A DNA stretch of 64,000 nt from Kingdonia uniflora (lineage: Eukaryota > Streptophyta > Magnoliopsida > Ranunculales > Circaeasteraceae), in assembly GCA_014058105.1 (NCBI GenBank), contig JACGCM010001796.1:682001-746000 (forward strand), written 5' to 3'. The notes beneath the pieces were generated by a model. That model searched no databases. It was not told the origin of the DNA and saw only the letters and a program-made list of their open reading frames with translations. The number at the start of each line of letters is the position of its first letter. Within the stretch, counting starts at the first letter, position 1. Positions 33,985-44,386 of this stretch are shown piece by piece. The position numbers and the translations under genes were made by a program.

Positions 33985-34405
33985 ATTGGTATCAGAGCGA
34001 GGTTAAGACCTTGGGATTATAGTTCTTGAAGATTTATGGGTTCGATGGTTAAGTCGGATAGTTGAAGTTTTTCAAGATGGATTTAGTTTCGGTTATTTTG
34101 GCTACATAATTTTTCTCAAGCGGAAGAGTTTGGGAAGAAGAGATTTAGACGAAAACGATTTTGTACACAAGCATGGCAACATAGTTTATGTTATGAGAAG
34201 GGATTGAACATAGTTCTTTGTTCAAGGTGGAGCGGTTCTGGCAAAAGCTTCAAAAGTTTAGTAAGGGAGGATGGTTTTTCTCTAGAACCGATGTTCGTTA
34301 AATTTGGTAATCGTGGTGGCACCTCAAGTTATTCACCATGGTTGATTACCAAATTGGCGGGTCACAATTTTATGAATCATGGTCATAAGTTATGGTTTGT
34401 GTGGT

Positions 34406-35040
34406 TGCTGGCCTTCCCTCTTCATGAGGTTGAAGTTCACATCGAAGAAGATTGTTGGGCTTCCCTTGGCTTTAGGTAGAAGTTACCACATTGAAGGCTT
34501 GGAGGTTTAGCCGCAGAAAGAGGAACAGTCGTTTCTAACTGAATTGCAACTCTAATAGGACTTTTTCCTATAAATAGAAGAGCCTACTAGGGAATTGTTA
34601 TGAGATAGAAGTGAATCTTAATTTTTGTGTGAGAGGCAAAAGAGATAGGGGCTTTGAGAAAACTCTTGCATCGCTTTTGTAGAATTGTAGAGAGGAGAAA
34701 ATCCTGTTGATCATCATCGTTTTGAGATCATACAGGTTGAATAGAGAGATTGTGAGATCAATTGTAATCGTCACCTTCTTCTTCTAGTAAAATCTCTTTA
34801 CCCCGTGGACATAGGCATCGATTTTGCCAAACCACGTTAAATCTTGTGTATGTAGGTAATCTTTACTATTCGTTGTTTTAGAATTGTTTAGATCGTGTTT
34901 GCCATTAATACTCTGTAGACTTACATAAGAGAAAAACAGAAATCGAATAAGGAGGATTCGATCGTGCTATTGTTGATTCTCGATCTTGGAACTTGTTGTT
35001 CTCGATCTTGGATCAATTTCGATCTGTTTCTAACCCAACA
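34406..35040 (+). repeat. 5' LTR of the nested copia element
   Basis: TGCTGGCCTTCCC (mutated from TGTTGGGC) to TAACCCAACA, 635 bp, matched by 36832-37471. Confidence 0.9.
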
Positions 35041-35168
35041 AGTGGTTCTGTTGCCAGGATGAAGGTTTGTGATTAAGATCTAAGGTTTGGAGTCATAGGC
35101 TCTTCTTCAGATTTGGAAGAGAACTCTGGTGACTTGTGTAAGTTATAGAGTCGGTATCTACATACAGG

Positions 35169-36251
35169 ATGATCAGTCTGAATCGTGGGAATTATACGAT
35201 TTGCAAATCGAAGATGGAGGATATACTTTATTGCAAGGATTTGACAAAACCCATTGAGAATGATGGTGTGATGCAAGAGAAGGATGATCTGAGTGTTTGG
35301 AATACACTAGATCGAAAGTGCATAAGCGATATTTGGAAGTGGGTGGACGATTATGTCTACCACCATATTGCTCAAGTCAAGACTGCCATTGAGCTTTGGA
35401 AGAAACTTGAAGAGTTGTATGAAAGGAAGAGCATTGGGAATAAAGCATTGTTGATAAAGCAATTTGTCAACATGAAATACAAGGATGGTGAATTCATGAT
35501 CGAGTATCTGAACGAGGTTCAGAATATGATAAACCAGTTCTCTCTTATGAAGATAAATTCAGGAGATGAGCTGCATGCTCTGTTTATCATTGGCTCTCTG
35601 CCCGATAGCTATACTACGCCATCCGTAGCGGTCATAAACTTCTCAGCTGATGGAGTTGTTTTCGTTGAAAGAATTACTAGTGCGTTGTTGAACGCGGAGA
35701 CGAGAAGGATGTCAAGTGACACTCATCTCCTGAGTACTAATGAGGCCCTTGTTGCTGAGAAGAGAGGCAGGTCGAAGAACAAGAAAAATTCTCATTCGAG
35801 CAGTAATGAGAGGCTGAGATCGAAAGGAAAGTCCAGCATTCCTAAGGATACGATGGAAACCCAGTGTTTTTATTGCAGTGTGAAAGGACACTTTAGAAAC
35901 AAGTACTATTCTCTGAAGACCGATCAAGAGAATGGAACCATACATGAAGACAAGATTGTTGGTAGATCGAAGAACACAGTATCCTCTGTGTCCGTGAATG
36001 ATTTCCTGTATGCGTCCGCTTGTAGTAACTCGTGCTTGAGTATATCAAGTCAAGATACAGATTGGATCGTTGATTCGGGGGCATCGTATCATGTTACCCC
36101 ACATCAAAGTTTCTTTGCCACTTACAAGACTAGTGAGTTCGGCAGTGTAAAGATGGGGAATAGTGGAGTTTCCAAGATTATGGGGATGGGTGATGTCTTT
36201 GCACAACAGAGATCCATCAAGAACATTGGGAAGGTGTCAAGTGGATTCTGA
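35169..36251 (+). pseudogene. Copia gag and protease start (nested element)
   Basis: A frame of 360 codons. It contains the UBN2-type gag region (IELWKKLEELYERKS, LLIKQFVNMKYKDG), a zinc knuckle whose final Cys is Tyr (CFYCSVKGHFRNKY), and the protease motif DWIVDSGASYHVTPH near 36060. After about 36190 it runs out of frame into the RNase H region: the join removes the integrase and RT. A gag of this length would normally lead into a pol of more than 1000 residues. Confidence 0.85.
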
Positions 36252-36787
36252 GATACTTGAGAGGTACATCCAAGTTATGTTTGTGCTATGGTGGTGATAA
36301 GCCGAAGCTATTCTGCTATACGGATTCAGACATGGCAGGCGATACCGACACAAAGAAGTCTACTTCGGGCTGCTTGTTTACTTTTTCTAAGGGAGCAGTT
36401 GCATGGCAAGCTAAGCTACAAAAGTGCGTAGCCCTCTCGACTACTGAAGCCGAGTACATTGCGATCACTGAAGGTTGCAAAGAAATGTTGTGGATGAAAC
36501 GGTTCTTCAAGGAGCTTGGTATTGCACAGAACAAGTTTGTTGTGTATAGTGATAGCCAGAGCGCGATACACCTGAGTGAGAATGCCAATTTCCATTCACG
36601 TAGTAAGCACATTGATGTGCGCTACCATTGGATAAGAGATGTGCTTGACTTGAACTTGTTAAGCATTGACAAAGTTCATACCGACGAGAATGGATCGGAT
36701 ATGATGGCGAAGTGTTTGCCAAGAAGTAAGCATGATTATTGTTGTGCCAAAGCTGGTATGGTGGAGGTGCACCAATCATCGACTTGA
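36225..36787 (+). pseudogene. Copia RNase H (nested element)
   Basis: Reads HWEGVKWILRYLRGTSK, then CYTDSDMAGD (first catalytic Asp), STSGCLFTFSKGAVAWQ, STTEAEYIA (Glu), VYSDSQSAIHL (Asp), RSKHIDVRYHWIRD and a normal C-terminus ending before the purine tract. The fold residues are intact; only the first part, from the deletion join, is out of frame with gag. Confidence 0.9.
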
Positions 36788-36831
36788 TTGGGTCAAAGGA
36801 CTTTCCGCCTCATCTTGAGTGAGGGGGAGAT

Positions 36832-37471
36832 TGTTGGGCTTCCCTCTTCATGAGGTTGAAGTCCACATCGAAGAAGATTGTTGGGCTTCTCTTGGTTTTA
36901 GGCAGAGGTTACCACATTGAAGGCTTGGAGGTTTAGCCGCAGAAAGAGGAACAGCTGTTTCTAACTGAATTGTAACTCTAATAAGACTTTTTCCTATAAA
37001 TAGAAGAGCCTACTAGGGAATTGTTATAAGATAGAAGTGAATCTTGATTTTTGTGTGAGAGACAAAAAGAGAGAGATAGAGGCTTTGAGAAAACTCTTGC
37101 ATTACTTTTGCAGAGTTGTAGAGAGGAGAAAATCCTGTTGATCATCATCGTTTTGAGATCATACAGGTTGAATAGAGAGATTGTGAGATCAATTGTTATC
37201 GTCACCTTCTTCTTCTAGTGAAATCTCTTTACCCCGTGGACGTAGGCATCGATTTTGCTGAACCACGTTAAATCTTGTGTGTGTAGGTAATCTTTACTAT
37301 TCTTTGTTTTAGAATTGCTTAGATCGTGTTTGCCATTAATACTCTGTAGACTTACATAAGAGAAAAAAAGAAATCGAATAGGGAGGATTCGATCGTGCTA
37401 TTGTTGATTCTTAATCTTGGAACTTGTTGTTCTCGATCTTGGATCTATTTTGATCTGTATCTATCCCAACA
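36832..37471 (+). repeat. 3' LTR of the nested copia element
   Basis: TGTTGGGCTTCCC...CCCAACA, 640 bp, immediately after the purine tract. Confidence 0.92.
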
Positions 37472-37978
37472 GTGGTGACAAAGTGTGTCGATGGGCGGAG
37501 ACTCTAGGTTTGCGTTATTGAGTCAGATTTCGCAGGTTTGTTCAACATGGCCGGGTTAGTGTGTAGTGTTTAATTTGTTTCCTTTCTAGATTAAGCATAC
37601 ACTGGTTTTGATTTTGCTGGTGTAGGCAAAATTGTGTGATTTCATTGGTATAATGAAATTATTGTTTCAGAGGCTCTTTTTTCTGTGATGGAGTTCAGGG
37701 GTGAACTTGATGGCGCTTATGGAGATGTGTTCAAAGAAGAAGTTGGAGCGGTATAGTTTCATGGCTGCAGGTGAAGCAAGCTTGGAAGTATGGTTTATCA
37801 CGGAGAGAAAAAAAGCTAATGGATGTTCATTATTTTTTACGAAGGTATCCGATTTTGGGTACGAAAATATTTTGACGTGGGTATCGGATAAGAAGTAAAC
37901 AAGTTCAGCAGTTTTGTTGATGGGTTTGTTCGCGCTATGGATGGTCAATGAATTGAGGTTTTTCGCCGAGGTGGAGAT

Positions 37979-38635
37979 TGTTAGGAATACGGCTCAAAAC
38001 TGGGAAAGTCGTTCGAACAAAAATAACGCTTGGGCCAAAATTCCAGAGGACTGTTATTGTCGTTCGAACGACCTCATGACTTGTTCGAATGACTTTGGCT
38101 TATTTTGGTTGTTTCTAAATTCATTTTAAAAAGGATTTAATCCAAAGCGATGGATTATCTCGTGATACGTAATTCCAAGATGACCTAATAGAAGGTCTAT
38201 AAATATAGAGTGTAAGTTCATAGCCTCTAATCGATTTGTATCGAACATAGTGTGTGAGTTAAAAGCCTCTGTGTGAGAATCTTGAGATTTAAAAGAGATG
38301 TAACCTTTGTGGTAGACCTTGTAAAGAGTTGGTCTTTACAAGGAAGAAGGTGGAGTGTGTTGTTCTCTTGGGATTTGATGGTGAGAGGGGAAGTACATCT
38401 AGGTTGCTAAGAAGAGAAATCAAGGTAGAGAAAAGATTGAAGGGTTTCAAGAAGAAGGTATGCAACATGGTCTTTGTTGAGGTAATCTTCGATGTTCTTG
38501 ATGGATCTCTTATATGTTTCTTTTATCTATTTTAAATCTATTTGAAGATTATTGCGAGATTAGGGATTTCCATGTTTGTTGGAATCCCTTGAGTGCTTGT
38601 AATTGAACTTGGATACATAGTGAATTTCTAGCTTG

Positions 38636-38670
<35 letters not shown>

Positions 38671-38820
38671 AGCCTTATGGTGAACCTCTGGTAAATATTG
38701 TGTTTTGTGTGCATGATAATTTCGTTTCTAGTTTCTTGGTAGATTATTTGTATGCCATGAGGATAACAGAGAAAACCAAATTGTGCGAGGGTGATGTATT
38801 CCGCACGTTCACCCCCAACA
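37979..38820 (+). repeat. 3' LTR of the outer element
   Basis: 842 bp, same ends as the 5' LTR; differs by scattered substitutions and by a long G run at 38639-38669. Confidence 0.9.
38639..38669 (+). repeat. Run of 31 G residues
   Basis: The 5' LTR of the same element has only GGTGGGGGGAG at this place. Either a slippage expansion or an assembly artefact. Confidence 0.9.
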
Positions 38821-39587
38821 CTTTGATTCGTATAACACGAAACTCAGTCGTCGGTACTGGTGGTGGTAGTCGTGTTGGTGGAGTTGGGTTGATCAAAATC
38901 CTCTTTTCCTTGGATAGAGTTGATTGTTTGTGAGTCGATTTTAAGGTTGAGTGACTTGGAACTTTTTTCGATATATTGGTGTTCCAATAGTTTTTGATTT
39001 CATTGTCTGTTCGCCCTGGAAGACGGCCAGCTATAAGCGACCATCTGTAAGCGAAAGAAAAAAAAAAAAAAAAACAACAATTATCGTGCATATAAAAAAT
39101 AAACATGCAAAACCAGGCTAAGCGTACAAAATATATATAAAGACAGGTAGAAGAATGCCTATTTCCTAAAAGCTTATGCAGTCTGATAATAAGGTCATCC
39201 TCTTCTTTAGATATGTTTCCTCTCTTGATGTCAGGTCGTAAATAGTTTAACCATCGAAGTCGACAGCTTTTTCCGCAACGTTTGAGACCTGCATTACCGA
39301 ATACTCGAATTTAGGCACCCCTTTCACAATATTTCCAAAAGAATCTCAAAATTGTCTTTTTTGTCAAATGATACTATGATCCCCACCCCATATTCATTTT
39401 TGATTTCAAATACTAAAAATAAATCTTCAATAATTGCTTGTATGTAATATTGACCTGCTTCAATGGGGAGATTTCTCCAACTCCCTTGACCATGGATTTG
39501 GATGTGCTCTTTGAGAATTTTATCTTCAAGGGCAGTCCAAGCTCCTTTGTTCAAACCTTCTTTAGAGCAACAAGGTCTTCTACCCAT

Positions 39588-40569
39588 CTCTAGTGATATC
39601 AATTATGGCGGAGAGAGACTAATAGGGAAGAAGACCTCAAATGTGTTGCTCTTTTCAACTCTTAAAGGATGTTTTTATGCCTGAACTGGATAGCTGTGAG
39701 GTATTGCTTTTACTTATTTGGGAGCAAAACTATTTTTATTTTTTCCGCTTTTGGCCCTTCTGTGTTCTCACTTCTCACTAGTATCTTTCCCTGAGAAGCT
39801 CAGTGAAATTTAGGATTTGTTAATCTGTTTTCTTCTTTAGTTCCATGTTATGGTATGTGTTTATGATAATGGAGTGGGTATTAATAGTCATAGCACCTCA
39901 TAATAAGGATATAGATCAAACTGTAAGAATTTGGAGATTCATTCGAATTTCAGTTCACCATAACACTTCACAATCAAGCCATAAATTTCAGTTTGCTGAT
40001 TTTGATTGTTAAGAAAAACACTTAGTAAGTAAAAACAGCCATTATTAATGGTGGGAGAGAGAGAGTTGTTGAGGGTAAAATGACAACTAGTCTGATTTCT
40101 AGGTGATAGTCTTTCTATGGTGATATTCTCCTTAATTATGACCTATTTATTCTCCTTAATTTCTTCTAAATTATTTCATTACTTCTATTAGTTCTCTCTT
40201 TAAATATATCTGCCCAACTTGGACTCTATATTTTCAAAATCTTTTTCTTGTATCCTTCAGCGGTAGTCCCTTTTTTTTATGTATTATTATTATTATTTAT
40301 TTATAATCTTGATTTGTAACATATTTTGGTGTAAGTTATTTCACCAAAAATTCCCATGTTTTGATCGAAAAGCTAATGATAATTTAGTCTGTCCCAAAAA
40401 AGGAGGCCCTAGCGCCTTCACCATATGGTAAATCATGGAGTCACCTAGCCTAAGGTTCAAAGGACCCCGAAGATTTGATCAGTACTCAACAACTACATGA
40501 ACAACATATTGATCTAAGATCAACAACTCCGTTTTCCAAAACAAGATACAAGAGGCAAAAACATACAAA
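39588..40569. other. 5' flank of MYB copy B
   Basis: Follows the 5' flank of copy A with indels. The 24-bp TATA segment is missing at 39688-39692, with GGATA at the join. No gene. Confidence 0.6.
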
Positions 40570-41043
40570 TGACTCTTACACCAAATATACCTGTGACTCA
40601 AATATAACAACAAAGAATATAAATTGATACAGGTTTTAGAGTAGAAACCTCTGAATAGATAAAACCACGACCTCAGTCTGAGGGTTTAGTAAAAGAGCTT
40701 TATTTATCTATAGATTACAACTTTAGATCTTGTTAGCTAGAAAAGCTTGGTTCCTTTCTCCTCTATATCATACTCCTTTTATAGACCTCATTGTCAGTTC
40801 ATTTTCATGTGCAAGCATGCTCCCCAGAAATGGGAAAAAGTGGGAGTTACTTTTGTAAGTGCCAGTTCATGGGAGACAGGTGTCCTTAACTCGTTATGTT
40901 TCATCTAGAGTGCTCGAACCACGTTCTACTTCAGTTCGTGGTCCAGGTGTTATTGTTCACCAAGTGTATGTCATGTCTATGTTGCGTGAGTCTGGCATGG
41001 TACTAGTTCGATGTTATACCAGCTCGGGGGATAGGTCCCTACA
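40570..41043 (-). repeat. LTR at the B/C block junction
   Basis: On the minus strand it begins TGTAGGGACCTATCC (41043), with a TATA-like CTATAAAAGGAG and an AACCACGAA-type middle as in the other Tat LTRs of this window. 474 bp, no clear target duplication. It stands exactly where block B ends and block C begins. Confidence 0.6.
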
Positions 41044-41271
41044 ACTATGGTCTCCGCTCTATCGTTCTCAATAATCGATAATTTGATATCGAATCATTGA
41101 AAAATGATGTTAATCAATAAATAAAATGGAAATCATCATTTTTACACGTTGTCCACTTGAACCCTATGTCATATCTTAGACACCCCTTAAGCCATAGGCT
41201 AAGGTTTTATTCGATGAACGTTTTCCTTAAGATGTCTACTTACTACTTTTAGATTTTATTGTTGTTTCTAT

Positions 41272-41694
41272 CTTTGAAAATAAAGATCAAGGAGCAACAA
41301 TTTCTTCTAGGATATGAAAATCTGAACTCTGATTTGAAGTTCAACTCTTATAGAAGTGGGTTTCAGTCGATTGAAAAAGAAATGGTTGTTTCTTTAATGG
41401 TGTACAAAGTCTATCCTTCACCTCTTGTTTTTCAGTGATGAAATGTCCACCCCGCATATGGTTGATTTTATGTGTTCATAAGAGGAATAACAAAGGGGGA
41501 TTTGGTTTTGCTTTAAAATCTACGAATTGTGACGTATGTGGAGGAGATGAGGCCAGTAAAAACCCATATTGAAACAACAACTAATCTAAAACCAGAAAAC
41601 TCAATGATGATTTCCAAACAGTATATTTTTTAAATCAGTTCAAGGTGGAATTTGTTCATGCAAATATAGAACTAGCTACTCTAGTTTTGGGGGG
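41272..41694 (+). repeat. Direct repeat left of the TIR element
   Basis: From CTTTGAAAATAAAGATCAAG to CTAGTTTTGGGG, repeated at 43477-43923. This host segment occurs once in blocks A and B. Confidence 0.8.
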
Positions 41695-43476
41695 AAATTT
41701 TGATCTCTCTAAAGAGATCAAAAGTTAATCTCTTCTAATCCAAACTTGTCATGAGGAATAAGAGATAAACATTCAAAAATAAGTTAACTCCACAAGTTAA
41801 CACCGTTTGGGATCCTTTTTTAACTACTCTTTATTTATTATTACTAATTTATAAATAATATCTTTTATTAAAAAATAATAAAAATCTATCCTCTTCTCTT
41901 TAACCCTAGTACGTATTATATATACATGCAATTTCTGTGAAGCAACAAGCAAGTGCAATTTTAGAGAAGAGTATGGCTTTTCAAAGATCATTGGTATGAC
42001 AACTTTACTTGGATAATATCTTTGCAATCCATCATAATTCTTTCCTTCTCGGGAAATTACTTTACAGCAGGTTTGCTTCTTTTAATAATTTTGATGAGTC
42101 TGTTAGCAATCTAGACATCAGGTAGAAGTTCCTTATAGCTTTCCCTTTTATTTCCCATAACCCCGCCTGTTATACTCAAAAGTGAAAAGAAATCTCAACT
42201 CAAGAAGATCAAAATATGTGTGGTATTAACCAAATATATGTTGGTCCAGGATGTACTAGTTGATTTTAGAGTCTGCATGATTCCCGTTCATTTATTGAAT
42301 ACCTAGAAGATTCAATTAACATAACCATTTTGGGGCACAAATTATCCGCTTACCAAGCCTCTGGAAGAATATAAATGATCTTTTGTTTACTATGAGAGAG
42401 TTTACAAGAGGGCTATACGGTACCCGTATCCGTAGACATACTTGTTATTCTTAAGAAACGTTTTTGAGATTGTGGAGATTGACGGCATTTTATAAAATGA
42501 ACACACTTTTGATGGCCTATTGGATTCATTTGGTTGGAGAATGCCACGTTTTAGTTTTGGCAACAGTGATTGTTTGAAGAAATGTCTTTTATTTTTCGCA
42601 TGGTGGTCTTCTTTTAACTTTGCAACAACAAATAGATGGGGAGATTCACATGGAATGTTGAGATGGGTCTCCAAGAGTTTCTCTGGAAGATTGGGAGAAG
42701 TTTCAGTTTTTCGCTTTGAAGGGATGATGCCATACCAGATTGAAATAAATTAGTTCTAAAATAACTTGTGGAGTGTAAATAGAGAACTCACAGAAGAAAT
42801 TCCTATTAAAACGAACTAAAATCGGTATAATCCAGAATTTGCATTTGATCACTTTCATGGTTTGAGGTATTGTGCTTTGCAAAAAAAAAAAAAAAAACTG
42901 TGTTAATGCTCGAGTTAACGACGTTACCAATAGAATTTTAAATCATCAAGATCAAGATCTTAATATCTAGTTATTAGGGGTATGATCTTCGTGCGAAGGG
43001 TGGTTATTGCCTTGGTTTCACCTGAGTTGTCCGTATGAGACATATTCTTTTGGTGAGTTTGTTGGTAGTCTGCAGATGCTTGCCTGGTTTTGGACGAGGT
43101 CTCCCAGGAACTAAAACTTTGAGTGATTGGTCTGATGGTTTCTCGAGAATGTAGGGATAAACTACATGAGCTTCTTAGTGATACCTGATTAGCGATTATA
43201 GATAGATCCACAAAATTTTGTAGTAGAAAGTCTCGAAGAATGTTAGTCGTCTTGCTTAACCAACTCCCCATTGTTTTGCTTATTCTTACAAAGGCAGTTA
43301 TCCGATTTAGAGTGTAGGGTCTGAGGGAAAAAAAATTGATTGATTTTTAAATGTTAACTTGTGGAGTTAAAAAGGGATCCCAAACGGTGTTAACTTGTGG
43401 AGTTAACTTATATTTGAATGTTTCTCTCTCATGCCCACATGGCAAGTTTTGATTAGAAGAGATCAATTTTTGATCT
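41695..43476. mobile_element. DNA element with about 120-bp terminal inverted repeats
   Basis: The left end (AAAGAGATCAAAAGTTAATC, 41711; ACTCCACAAGTTAACACCG, about 41790) recurs inverted at the right end (about 43350-43479). No transposase is seen. The interior has a leader-like stretch with TATATATA and ATGGCTTTTCAAAGATC|ATTG followed by GTATGA near 41980, and several frames without known domains, so it may carry captured gene fragments in the manner of a Pack-MULE. Ends and target duplication cannot be fixed exactly. Confidence 0.6.
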
Positions 43477-43923
43477 CTTTGAAAATAAAGATCAAGAAGC
43501 AACAATTTCTTCAGGATATGAAAATCTGAACTCTGATTTGAAGTTCAACTCTTATAGAAGTGGGTTTCAGTCGATTGAAAAAGAAATGGTTGTTACTTTA
43601 ATGGTGCACAAAGTCTATCCTTCACCTCTTGTTTTTAAGTGATGAAATGTCACCCCACATATGGTTGATTTTGTGTGTTCATAAGAGGAGTAACAAAGAA
43701 CACTCAATGATGATTTCCATTGGGGGATTTGGTTTTGCTTTAAAATCTACGAATTGTGGCGTATGTCGAGGGAGATGAGGCCAGTAAGAACTCATATTCA
43801 AGCAACAACTAATCTAAAACCAGAAAACTCAATGATGATTTCCAAACATTATATTTTTCTAAACCAGTTCAAGGTTGAATTTGTTCATGCAAATATAGAA
43901 CTAGCTGCTCTAGTTTTGGGGGT
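43477..43923 (+). repeat. Direct repeat right of the TIR element
   Basis: Second copy of 41272-41694; continues into the MYB 3' flank (GGGGGTTACCAGTCC) where the left copy stops. Confidence 0.8.
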
Positions 43924-44386
43924 TACCAGTCCAAAAGCTATCAAACGCAATCAAGTTTGTTTTTTGTGACTCAATTTTCAAAAAAAAAACGTGGATAGAA
44001 TTTATAAGGTCCAAAAGCTGTTTAGATTGGTAACAAAGTACATTATACAATTACAATGGGAAGGGACCAGTAAACGACCTCGTGGTTGTCCTTCATAGAT
44101 ATTACAAAGAAGGAGAACAAAATACGATGTATATTTGGAGCTTACGATGTATATTTGGAGCTATAATAGTTGTAACGATATTGACAATTCGGAACTCTAG
44201 ATCTATTTTTTAACAGTTGCTGGCATAATAATATCTCAGAGAAAATGGTGGCAGTATGTATACATGAAATGAGCCTTATTAAAAATGGTGGCAGTATATA
44301 TGCATACATGAAACGAGCCTTATTAAAACGATACACATACATATGCATGAGTGGGATAAATAACTCGTTCTTGAAACCTACTCTCC
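43924..44386. other. 3' flank of MYB copy C
   Basis: Matches A and B, with two local duplications specific to C: GCTTACGATGTATATTTGGA twice at about 44121-44160, and an about 43-bp repeat at 44243-44329. Contains no gene. Confidence 0.6.

Larger units (their letters stand above)
34406..37471 (+). mobile_element. Copia element, internally deleted, nested in the outer element
   Basis: LTRs 34406-35040 and 36832-37471, perfect TSD GTGGT (34401-34405, 37472-37476), purine tract GAGTGAGGGGGAGAT before the 3' LTR. The interior has gag, a protease start and RNase H, but integrase and RT are gone. The primer-binding site is unusual: GTGGTTCTGTTGCC follows the 5' LTR instead of the common iMet form. 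The LTRs differ by several percent by eye. Confidence 0.93.
33148..38820 (+). mobile_element. Non-autonomous LTR element inserted in MYB copy B exon 3
   Basis: LTRs 33148-33984 and 37979-38820. Primer-binding site TGGTATCAGAGC (33987-33998) complementary to initiator tRNA-Met; purine tract CGAGGTGGAGAT before the 3' LTR. The target was CTTTG: intact on the right (38821-38825), reduced to CTG on the left. Without the inner element the interior is only about 0.9 kb, with no pol, so it must have moved in trans. Confidence 0.9.
32769..39587 (-). pseudogene. TT2-like: R2R3-MYB, TT2-like (copy B), disrupted
   Basis: Exon 1 39455-39587 ([17 protein letters not shown]), exon 2 39159-39288, exon 3 from 39044, broken at 38821/33147 by an LTR element and resumed to a stop at 32769-32771. 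Intron 2 has a GC donor (AATAG|GCATTC). Exon 3 has at least four one-base losses relative to copy A, for example at about 33055 and 32819, so the frame was lost even apart from the insertion. The 5' flank lacks the 24 bp that hold the TATA box in A and C. Exon 1 differs from A and C at several residues (EGLNKG, KILKEH), so B is the most diverged copy. Confidence 0.9.
31720..40569. repeat. Duplicated block B (MYB copy B and flanks)
   Basis: Matches block C from its left end and block A from about 32190. It is expanded by the nested LTR elements at 33148-38820, and its right end is at the LTR beginning at 40570. Confidence 0.8.

Noticed and set aside
34204..34479. 91-residue plus-strand frame
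   Set aside because: Runs across the boundary of the nested copia LTR (34406), so it did not exist before that insertion.
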